From the NCBI GenBank assembly GCA_963802635.1, contig CAWDJJ010000002.1, forward strand, positions 372,001-436,000: a stretch of 64,000 bases of DNA. The letters run 5' to 3'. The notes beneath the pieces are model-generated. The model saw nothing but the letters and a program-made list of their open reading frames with translations. It made no database searches and was not told the DNA's origin. Source of the stretch: CAVTLG01 sp963802635. GTDB lineage: Bacteria; Chloroflexota; Ktedonobacteria; Ktedonobacterales; Ktedonobacteraceae. Both the position numbers and the translations under genes were made by a program. Below are positions 45,168-52,664 of the stretch, piece by piece. Numbering within the stretch: the stretch's first letter is position 1; the number at the start of each line of letters is the position of its first letter.

Positions 45168-46445
45168 TTACAGTGAACTTGCCGCCGCCAGGAGCTGACT
45201 GGCATTGACGGTGATACCGCCAAGGGCATAAATGATACCGTTCTCTTGCCAGATTAGCATGTTGCCAGCCGGGAACTGCTCGATATTTTCGACAGACTTG
45301 GTCTTACTACTGCTCAATAACAACCCTGATGTATGATGTACGGTGACAGACCGGGTTTGTATGCCAGCCGGAACCGGCAGCGGAATGGTCCCGTTATTGA
45401 GATTGATCTGCTTGAGTTGCGCTACGAGTTGCGGCGGTAAGTTGGGTAGCGAGAGCATAAAATCGCGCAATTCCTGTAACGATGCCTTGCCAGTAGCACG
45501 TATAACCGGGCTGGGCAGTTCTACGATCAGGAATGGATTGCCCGTACGATATCCGTACTTGACCAGCACACCCGCTGTGGTCGTGACATCAAATGTTGCT
45601 CCGTCGAGGCTGGTCGGTATCTGCACATTGCCATGTCCATTCTTCACCAGATAAGTATGCATTTTGGCCGAACTGAAGGTGAACACACCATGACCACCTC
45701 CAATCACGCTAAAAGCTGGGTCGTTGTCAATACCTTGTGGGAGTTGATGCGGCAATGTCAGCGCAAATTTGACTGCATGCGCCGCATGGGCCTGGGTGAG
45801 ATTATTCTGGATGTGAAAGCTCTGGGCCTGAAATTGCACCTTCCCTAAATCATCGATGCTGGGTGCCGAGTACTGAGATAATGTGGCTATATCCTGGTGT
45901 GTAACCTGGACGGCCTGGAACTGCTGGACGCGGAAAAGTGACAGGAACTGGCTTGCTAGTACGCTGGTACCCGGTAGCAGCAAAAGCGCAATCAATACAG
46001 TCGCAACCGCTGTCGCAATCCAGGTCTTTGGCGAACGATACCACTTTCGCATAGCCGTCATTTTAGCCGGAAACACAGACGTCACTCCGTTGCGCCCTTT
46101 TTTCATCGTAGCATGATCATCACTGCGTATTGGCGCAGTAGCTTGAACATGGACAGCATCATTCTCACTATGGAACGCTGGCCTCTCCATTTCTTCTCTC
46201 CTTGTGGTTTGATCGGCAATCTTGAGCAGAAGTTGCTGTGCTATAGCAACGTCGTCATCCTGTACAATTGTATGATCTTCATGCTGGTAGACCGCGTTTA
46301 CTTCCAGAATCATCCCTTCCAGCGTGCGATCTCGCTCAGCTTCCTTCAACAGTGTTGCTAACGTCTCGACATCACCACACTCCAGGGCGCGCATATAGCG
46401 CTGCAAAACCCCAACACGTTGTTGCATATAGCGCTGCTCATGCAT
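45168..46445 (-). CDS. Membrane-anchored anti-sigma-like protein
   Basis: 425 residues from ATG 46445 behind AAGGAG. Its start overlaps the end of the ECF sigma gene. The N-terminal ~125 residues are cytosolic (VGVLQRYMRALECGDVETLATLLKEA), one membrane segment lies at ~140-160 (TWIATAVATVLIALLLLPG), and the rest is extracytoplasmic and beta-rich (ALTLPHQLPQGIDNDPAFSVIGGG, VLVKYGYRTGNPFLIVELP, GNMLIWQENGIIYALGG). No zinc-anti-sigma HxxxCxxC motif is seen. The topology and gene order are those of an ECF anti-sigma factor whose outer domain senses the envelope; binding to the sigma factor is inference. Confidence 0.75.
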   Translation of the reverse strand: MHEQRYMQQRVGVLQRYMRALECGDVETLATLLKEAERDRTLEGMILEVNAVYQHEDHTIVQDDDVAIAQQLLLKIADQTTRREEMERPAFHSENDAVHVQATAPIRSDDHATMKKGRNGVTSVFPAKMTAMRKWYRSPKTWIATAVATVLIALLLLPGTSVLASQFLSLFRVQQFQAVQVTHQDIATLSQYSAPSIDDLGKVQFQAQSFHIQNNLTQAHAAHAVKFALTLPHQLPQGIDNDPAFSVIGGGHGVFTFSSAKMHTYLVKNGHGNVQIPTSLDGATFDVTTTAGVLVKYGYRTGNPFLIVELPSPVIRATGKASLQELRDFMLSLPNLPPQLVAQLKQINLNNGTIPLPVPAGIQTRSVTVHHTSGLLLSSSKTKSVENIEQFPAGNMLIWQENGIIYALGGITVNASQLLAAASSL

Positions 46446-47082
46446 TGCTCTCTCCTTCCTGTTGCTTGTACCAGGCCACACGCAATCGACTCAGCGCACG
46501 ATGCAGCCGCACACGAGCCGCCACTGCCGTAATACCCAGTTGCTCTGCCAGTACCTCGCGATCAAAATCGTAGAAGAACGCAAGACGTAATATATGCTGA
46601 TCTTCCGCCGATACAAGCGAAAGCATCATTAGTGCTTGCTCATTTGCTTCAATAGTTTGTTCTGGCCCCGCCAGAGTGTTTGCTGCAAGCTGGTCGAACA
46701 ACTCCCCTTCGCTCAACGGCTCTTCCTCTGATGGAGAGAGACGCGCAATGGACATTTCGCGCCACGCACGCTTCGCGAATTCGGTCTTTTTGCGTTTAAT
46801 CACATTCGTAGCAATACCCAATAGCCAGGCCATCGGCTGACCAGTAGTATTGAAACGACCTGCATGATCCAGAGCTTCGACGACCACCTCTTGTAATACC
46901 TCAAGCGCAACGGCCTGTACCTCCTCACCCTTTGCCAGTCCCATGCGCTGCACATAGGAACGCAACGTACCAAGGAAGGGTGCCATATTCTCGGTCAAAA
47001 ACGCCATTAAGAGCTGTTTTGTGGAAGGGGCAGCAGCGGTGAGCACGAGTTGGCTCCTATGCCGATCCTTATCAAATTCCAT
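46438..47082 (-). CDS. RNA polymerase sigma factor, ECF (sigma-70 family)
   Basis: 214 residues from ATG 47082 (AAAGGATG upstream). Region sigma2 is EVLQEVVVEALDHAGRFNTTGQPMAWLLGIATNVIKRKK (residues ~60-100), and sigma4 is VSAEDQHILRLAFFYDFDREVLAEQLGITAVAARVRLHRALSRL, a regular -35-recognising HTH. Its 3' end overlaps the next gene by 8 bases (ATGCATGAG), so the anti-sigma-like protein is made in step with it. The likely regulon includes this operon with the ABC exporter. Confidence 0.9.
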   Translation of the reverse strand: MEFDKDRHRSQLVLTAAAPSTKQLLMAFLTENMAPFLGTLRSYVQRMGLAKGEEVQAVALEVLQEVVVEALDHAGRFNTTGQPMAWLLGIATNVIKRKKTEFAKRAWREMSIARLSPSEEEPLSEGELFDQLAANTLAGPEQTIEANEQALMMLSLVSAEDQHILRLAFFYDFDREVLAEQLGITAVAARVRLHRALSRLRVAWYKQQEGESNA

Positions 47083-47446
47083 CAAGACATCCTTTTACCT
47101 ACCTTGAGATACCTCTTCTTCCATGTTCCTACTACATATTCAATTCTAAGGGAGAGTTTGTTACAGAAACAGCCTCTTTCTGAGCAAATTGGACAACGGC
47201 GAGAGCGAGAGGTTGACCTTCCTTGTACTGGATCATAGAACCTCGACTTTCGGAAACCCCTGTCTTCCAAGCCTGTCTTTTACCCACATCTTTCTCGGTC
47301 ATCACTGCAAGATTTGAGGCAATGTGAGGCTGGGAAAAAGACGATGTATTGTTTCAATAAGAGCAAAATATGTGTAAATATGATCTTTGACAAAATAATG
47401 CGTTCATCATATATTTTATGCAATATATGCGTTAAGATCAAAACAG
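47083..47446. other. Intergenic region
   Basis: About 360 bases upstream of the sigma operon. Two short overlapping frames exist on opposite strands near 47050-47270, but neither has a ribosome binding site or domain. It presumably contains the promoter of the minus-strand sigma operon. Confidence 0.35.
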
Positions 47447-47573
47447 GCGCGATCAATCTGGCCCCTACCTACGGGCGATCAATCGCCGCGCAGATCCTCT
47501 ACGACCATCCATTGCCAGAAAGGAAAAGAAAGGCAATTTATTGCCAGAGATGTAGGGGCCAGATTTATCGCGC
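47447..47573. mobile_element. 127-bp palindromic-ended element (MITE-like)
   Basis: Inverted repeats of 22 bases, GCGCGATCAATCTGGCCCCT.. at 47447-47468 and its complement at 47552-47573, agree at 21 positions. Between them lie shorter repeats (GGCAAT..ATTGCC and CTACGGGCGAT-like pieces). It has no coding capacity. The GTAGGGGCC core recalls the GGTAGGGGC core of the element at 7516, but the ends differ. No target duplication was recognised. Confidence 0.6.
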
Positions 47574-47902
47574 CCGTATCGCCCGAATATCTCGAAATAT
47601 GTGGGTAAGAATCAGTCTTCCAAGCAGGGGATGAGAAAGTCTTCCTTTCGGTGGCGTGATGGGAGTGGTGTGAAACTCTCTTAAACAGTCAGAAACGCTA
47701 CTGTCGTAGCTAGCCTGTCGGCTCATCTGACTGAGAGGAGGTACTCCCAAATGGGTATATACATTGAAATGTTGTTTTGCTATACTAAGCTTGTTATGAA
47801 CGAGCTAACCGAAAGGCACTCCTCTGCTTGCACGAGAAACTGTTTGTTGCATGTGGTTTACCCATGCTTCGTAGATCGTTCAACATGCACAGATCGGCAT
47901 GA

Positions 47903-48091
47903 AGCTCAAAAGCTTGTCTGCTAGCTCAACCTGTAGACTCCTTTCTGTGCCGGGCGACTCCTACGGGAGTAGCGGATGGTTGTTCCGCTCTGTCACCCGT
48001 CCTATCGTGTCTGGCCGAGAAGTTCTGGCTCATCAGCGCTTCGGTCAAAGCCAAGATGCAAGCACCCGTCTTTCAAGCGGGCGTGTGGTGA
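47903..48091 (+). pseudogene. Probable relic of the 3' end of an IS200/IS605-type tnpB gene
   Basis: An open plus-strand frame ends FWLISASVKAKMQAPVFQAGVW before TGA at 48089-48091. It overlaps a hairpin-forming CACCCGTCTTTCAAGCGGGCGTG typical of the right end of IS605-type elements. I recall TnpB proteins of Ktedonobacteria ending in E/Q-A-P-x-F-x-x-G. A possible start of a tnpA relic (MNELTERHSS, 47796) lies upstream, but the zinc finger and catalytic core are gone. Tentative; the rest of 47574-48544 shows no gene. Confidence 0.35.
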
Positions 48092-48544
48092 CATAGAGTC
48101 AGTGCATTTGCCCACAAATCTGATTTCTAAAGCACAGCCAAAAACGTAACATTGGATCGTATATTTAAATGTCATGAGCTTATTGACAGTGGAGGCTTAA
48201 AATAAGGAAGAATATAGCAAGCCTTCATTGCCAGTTAGTATGTCTAATTTGTAGATATACTATACTATATCGGCGTTTTCACATATGAGATGCGTAGACT
48301 GCTACATATTTTATGCCATTCAGTGGCATGAGTGAAGTCGTCTGCCAGACAGAAGAAGAATGCTGAGCCATCAGGTTCTCCAAAAAGGGGACTTCTCGCC
48401 AAACTCAACGATAGCGGGTTTACTCGCTCAAGAATGACTTATAGCTTGTATATCGGCATGATGACATGTCTGCCTGATGTGCTTATGCCCTCATGCTTAC
48501 GATATGCAGAAAAAGGAAATCGGTCTTTCAGAAAGGAGCCAATC

Positions 48545-49663
48545 ATGCTAGAGGCAGAAAACAGCCTTGCGCAAGCACAGAGCAACAACAGGATGCAAAT
48601 CAAAGGAACTGACTATATCGAATTGTATGTAGGCAATGCACGCCAGGCCACATACTTCTACTGCGCCGCATTTGGATTCAGGCCAATAGCTTATGCTGGT
48701 CTTGAAACAGGTATGCGAGATCGAATTTCGTACGTTGTTGGCAATGAGACGCTGCATCTTGTACTGACTTCCCCGCTGTCCTCCGAGAGTTCTATTGCCA
48801 GACACGTACATAGTCATGGCGATGGCGTCAAAGATATAGCATTTCGAGTAGAAAACGCCTCAAATGCATTTGAGCAGGCCGTTGCATCTGGTGCACAACC
48901 TATGATGGAACCAACACTGTCCGAGGACCAGGAGGGGCAAGTGACAAAGGCCACCATTCTGGCCTTCGGGGACGTTGTCCATACCTTCGTGCAACGTGAC
49001 AGCTATAAGGGTCGCTTCCTTCCCGGTTACAGGGCCATTGGGGCTATCTTTCCAACCTCGTTGACCCATTTGATGGAGGTCGATCACGTGGCATTTTCCG
49101 CCTCGGAAGGCACGCTCGATCAATTAGCGGATTTCTACAGGCGTGTGCTGGGTTTCCATCAACTGCATGAGGAAACAGTGATCACTGAGTACAGCGGTAT
49201 GAACTCAAAAGTCATGCAAAATAGTACAGGCACCATCAAGTTTCCAATTTCAGAACCCATTGCGGGTAAACGCCGGTCACAAATAGAGGAGTTCTTGATG
49301 TTTCATGGTGGACCCGGCGTACAGCACGTGGCGGTCTCTTCCAGCGATATTATCAAGACTATCCAGAAACTCAAAACCAATGGCATCGAGTTTCTGAGCG
49401 CTCCTGGCTCCTACTACGATATGTTGGAAGCCCGAGTTGGTCATATCAGCGAGGACATAGCGGCGTTACGGGAGCAAAATATTCTGGTTGATCGCGACGA
49501 GTGGGGCTACCTGTTACAGATCTTCAGCAAACCACTGCAGAGCCGTCCTACGTTTTTCTTCGAGGTCATTCAACGCCGGGAAGCACTTGGCTTTGGCAGT
49601 GGCAACATCAAGGCACTTTTCCAGGCTATCGAGCGCGAGCAAGCCCTGCGCGGCACGCTGTAA
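48545..49663 (+). CDS. 4-hydroxyphenylpyruvate dioxygenase / 4-hydroxymandelate synthase family protein
   Basis: 372 residues from ATG 48545 behind AAGGAG (the long upstream in-frame extension is not needed). Fe(II) dioxygenase of two vicinal-oxygen-chelate domains; ligands His181 (EVDHVAF), His261 (GVQHVAV) and Glu340 (FFFEVIQ). The family either converts 4-hydroxyphenylpyruvate to homogentisate (HPPD) or to 4-hydroxymandelate (HmaS, first step of hydroxyphenylglycine synthesis). Evidence is mixed: KFPISEP is near the HPPD form KFPINEP but with Ser for Asn, whereas SGMNSKVMQ and GSGNIKALF resemble HmaS. Next to an aminotransferase and NRPS genes, HmaS-type function is attractive. No hydroxymandelate oxidase gene is in the window, so this remains inference. 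Confidence 0.85.
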   Translation: MLEAENSLAQAQSNNRMQIKGTDYIELYVGNARQATYFYCAAFGFRPIAYAGLETGMRDRISYVVGNETLHLVLTSPLSSESSIARHVHSHGDGVKDIAFRVENASNAFEQAVASGAQPMMEPTLSEDQEGQVTKATILAFGDVVHTFVQRDSYKGRFLPGYRAIGAIFPTSLTHLMEVDHVAFSASEGTLDQLADFYRRVLGFHQLHEETVITEYSGMNSKVMQNSTGTIKFPISEPIAGKRRSQIEEFLMFHGGPGVQHVAVSSSDIIKTIQKLKTNGIEFLSAPGSYYDMLEARVGHISEDIAALREQNILVDRDEWGYLLQIFSKPLQSRPTFFFEVIQRREALGFGSGNIKALFQAIEREQALRGTL

Positions 49664-49689
49664 TACCCATAGAATGTAAGGAGCATACC

Positions 49690-50889
49690 ATGCCATATGT
49701 GCCCCTGACTGAAGAACATATACTGGCGGATTGGTGTCGCGAGATCGAACGATCAGCGATACAGGACATGCTCGTGGTAGCTTCGCGCCCCAATATCCTT
49801 TCTTTTGCATTGGGACTACCAGCATCAGAGCTGTTTCCCACCGAGGCTTACGCACAGGCTGTGCGGCAGGTCTTAGCAACCAATCCGCGCGCACTGCAAT
49901 ATGAGCCACCTTCCCAGACGCTGAAAACGCAAATCGTCGCTCTAATGGCTCAACGGGGGGTTGTCTGTCGAGAGGAACAAATTTTTCTGACGACCGGGGC
50001 GCAACAAGGTATGGCCTTACTGGCTCGCCTGTTTCTCAATTTCGGAGGGCAGATGCTGCTTGAGGAGTTTACCTATCCCGGTTTTCAACAAGCACTCATG
50101 CCCTTAGCGCCCGCAATACAAACCATACCGACCAGGCCAGACACGGGTCTGGATGTAGATGCACTTGAAATGCTGCTTGAGAGCGGTGTACGCCCCGCCT
50201 TCATTTATACGATTCCAGATGGACATAATCCCCTGGGAACAAGTATGACCAGGGCCGGGCGCATCCATCTCGTGGAGTTAGCTCGGCATTACCACATCCC
50301 TATTGTTGAGGACGATGCCTACGGTTTCCTTGCTTATGAGCAAGATGCAGAGCCACCAATGCGCGCTCTGGATGAGCAATGGGTCTGCTATATCGGATCT
50401 TTCTCGAAAGTGCTGGCACCTGCATTGCGTGTGGGATGGCTGGTTGTGCCTGACCATCTCATCTCCAGGCTCTCTGTCGCCAAGGAAGGCAGTGATATCG
50501 ATACGGCTACATTTACGCAGCGTACCGTTGCGGCTTACCTGGCGGCTAGACTACTTCCCAGCCATCTGGCATTGCTACGTCGTGAATATCGCAGACGTCG
50601 TGACACTATGATAGGCGCGTTACAAGAGCATTTTCCGGCAGAGACTCGTTGGAGCCGTCCTACTCATGGAATGTTTCTCTGGATTACGCTACCCGAAAAG
50701 ATAGACGCCAGCAAACTGCTCAGCATCGCTATTGAGCAGGAGCAAGTCGCATTTGTCCCTGGCATCGCCTTTAGTGTTCATAAAAACTGTAATGCAATGA
50801 ACTGTATGCGTTTGAACTTTTCCAATTGTGATCCTGAGCGTATCGAGGTAGGCATGGCGCACCTGGCACGAGCGCTGAAGAAGATGTGA
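49690..50889 (+). CDS. PLP-dependent aminotransferase, class I/II (LysN/MocR-like or HpgT-like)
   Basis: 399 residues from ATG 49690 behind AAGGAG, 26 bases after the dioxygenase. Fold-type I hallmarks: LSFALGLPASELFP, FLTTGAQQGMALLARLF, TIPDGHNPLGTSMT, VEDDAYGFLAYE (PLP-pyridine Asp), the Schiff-base Lys240 in SFSKVLAPALRVGW, and the substrate-carboxylate Arg in MNCMRLNFSNC. There is no N-terminal GntR domain. Family members act on 2-aminoadipate, aromatic amino acids or, as HpgT, hydroxyphenylglyoxylate. Beside the dioxygenase and NRPS genes it most likely makes or recycles the aryl amino-acid building block; that is inference from context. Confidence 0.9.
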   Translation: MPYVPLTEEHILADWCREIERSAIQDMLVVASRPNILSFALGLPASELFPTEAYAQAVRQVLATNPRALQYEPPSQTLKTQIVALMAQRGVVCREEQIFLTTGAQQGMALLARLFLNFGGQMLLEEFTYPGFQQALMPLAPAIQTIPTRPDTGLDVDALEMLLESGVRPAFIYTIPDGHNPLGTSMTRAGRIHLVELARHYHIPIVEDDAYGFLAYEQDAEPPMRALDEQWVCYIGSFSKVLAPALRVGWLVVPDHLISRLSVAKEGSDIDTATFTQRTVAAYLAARLLPSHLALLRREYRRRRDTMIGALQEHFPAETRWSRPTHGMFLWITLPEKIDASKLLSIAIEQEQVAFVPGIAFSVHKNCNAMNCMRLNFSNCDPERIEVGMAHLARALKKM

Positions 50890-50938
50890 TCCTGGTATGC
50901 CAGGTAGTTGAATGCTCATAGTAGATTGGAGAAACACT

Positions 50939-52579
50939 GTGAATACGAGCAACAGTATCCTCAATAATTCAGATAAAAAAACTTCTCTCCTGATTAATCG
51001 CAATTTTGCCTTGCTCTGGGGAGGGCAGGCCATTTCTCAAATTGGTGATTTTGTCTTTGGCACTACTATTATGCTCTGGATTGCCACAGTGCTGGCGAAA
51101 GGTCAACCCTGGGCTCCGCTAGCGATTAGTGGCGATCTACTTGCGCTATCCATTCCCATGTTCACAATAGGACCCTTCGCGGGCGTGTTTGTGGATCGCT
51201 GGAACAAGCGCCAGACGATGCTATGGATGGATGCTATCCGAGCCGCACTCATCTTGCTTTTGTCCCTGATAGCGGCTCTCACCTTTTTCTTTCCTGGTGT
51301 ACAACTACCAGTCTTCTGGCAGCTAGGTATCATTTACGCCACCATTTTTTTGGCGAGTACCTGCTCGTTGTTCTTTAATCCTGCGCGTTTCACAATGCTG
51401 GCAGACATTGTAAGTGTGCACGAGCGTCCCAGGGCGACAGGCTTAACGCAGTTAAGCGTCAATGTTGCTGTTATCATCGGCCCATTGATCGCCACAGCGC
51501 TGTTCTTCAGCATTGGTGCTCAATGGGCACTGCTGCTCAACGCGCTCTCGTTTGTCGTCTCGTTTGCGGGCATTATGCTGATACGTACGACAGGAGTATC
51601 TATAGGGATGATGCCTGGACCTCAGGGAAGCGTGCTTGGCGAGTTTGCCCGTGGCATCGGCTTCTTTATGCGCAACAGGCTGCTCAGGACGCTGCTGATT
51701 ACTAATGTGCTCTTTATGATCGGTGGTGGAGCGCTTAGCGCATTGAACATCTTTTTTGTCACACGTAATCTGCATACAGCCACAAGTTTCTACGGAGTAT
51801 TGGAGACGGTAACAGGTGCTGGGGCAATTGTCGGGGCATTGATTGTTGCTGTATTCGCGCAACGCATTGGAGTAGCAAGGATGTTCTGGCTTTCGCTGCT
51901 CGCGATTGGCCTCCTCACGATGATCTACGCCAGACTAAACAGCCTCGCTCCAGCTCTTGTTGTGACGTTTCTGTTGGGAATACCTGATGCCATTTTTCTT
52001 GCTGTAAATGGTCCTATTATGATGCATGCTACGCCGCGTCAATTTATGGGGCGTGTCATGTCTATATTCATGCCCATTACTAGCCTTGCAACCGTTGTTT
52101 CTACGGCTGTGGTCGGTTTCCTGATCAGTACGGTCATGTCGGGGTTCCACGCGACGCTCTTCGGTGCAGTATTCGGTCCGCTAGATACCATTTTTACAGC
52201 GACTGGTTTGATCATTGTCATGGGCGGCGTTTACGCTCTACTCAGGTTGCGTGGTGTGAAGGTAGCAAACAGTGCGATGCGGCCCGGGCTGATCATCGTG
52301 GAGAGACCACGTGATCATGATGGAACTCCAAGGGAGGGCATACCACTCGGACCTGGACCTGTATTAGTAGAGATGTCAGGGGAAGGCATGCCACTCGGAC
52401 CTGGACCTGTGCTCGTGGAGATGTCAGGGGAAGGTATACCGTTCGGGCCTGGACCCGTTCTGATAGAAGTGCCTGGAAAAGCCAGGCCAAGCTCCTCTAA
52501 AAGCATGTTTCCCATTCCTGGTAAAGAGGTGAAGCCTGATTCCCGGCAAAGCGATCTGCAAACACCCACAGATTTATAA
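50939..52579 (+). CDS. Major facilitator superfamily exporter with tandem-repeat tail
   Basis: ~546 residues. A GTG start at 50939 has GGAG 7 bases upstream; ATG 50912 has none. About 12 hydrophobic segments fit an MFS_3/macrolide-efflux-type exporter: FALLWGGQAISQIGDFVFGTTIM, IGPFAGVFVDRWNKRQTMLWMD (motif A-like D-R-x-x-K-R), LTQLSVNVAVIIGPLIATALF. The C-terminal ~105 residues are cytoplasmic and include three copies of a 16-residue unit (E-G-I/M-P-L/F-G-P-G-P-V-L-V/I-E-M/V-x-G), which is unusual in this family. It lies between the aminotransferase and the NRPS genes and is the likely self-protection and product-export pump. Confidence 0.88.
   Translation: MNTSNSILNNSDKKTSLLINRNFALLWGGQAISQIGDFVFGTTIMLWIATVLAKGQPWAPLAISGDLLALSIPMFTIGPFAGVFVDRWNKRQTMLWMDAIRAALILLLSLIAALTFFFPGVQLPVFWQLGIIYATIFLASTCSLFFNPARFTMLADIVSVHERPRATGLTQLSVNVAVIIGPLIATALFFSIGAQWALLLNALSFVVSFAGIMLIRTTGVSIGMMPGPQGSVLGEFARGIGFFMRNRLLRTLLITNVLFMIGGGALSALNIFFVTRNLHTATSFYGVLETVTGAGAIVGALIVAVFAQRIGVARMFWLSLLAIGLLTMIYARLNSLAPALVVTFLLGIPDAIFLAVNGPIMMHATPRQFMGRVMSIFMPITSLATVVSTAVVGFLISTVMSGFHATLFGAVFGPLDTIFTATGLIIVMGGVYALLRLRGVKVANSAMRPGLIIVERPRDHDGTPREGIPLGPGPVLVEMSGEGMPLGPGPVLVEMSGEGIPFGPGPVLIEVPGKARPSSSKSMFPIPGKEVKPDSRQSDLQTPTDL
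52334..52477 (+). repeat. Three tandem 48-bp coding repeats in the exporter tail
   Basis: Units start at 52334, 52382 and 52430. Units 1 and 2 are near-identical in protein (EGIPLGPGPVLVEMSG / EGMPLGPGPVLVEMSG), while unit 3 has drifted (EGIPFGPGPVLIEVPG). Many differences between units are silent (for example CTCGGACCTGGACCTGT against TTCGGGCCTGGACCCGT), so the peptide is conserved. Confidence 0.9.
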
Positions 52580-52664
52580 GAAAGATCAATAGACAAATGC
52601 ATCGTATTGAAAATATCGTTTCTGCAGAGCCATAGCTGGTTCAAAATAAAGGAGACTGTGACTT

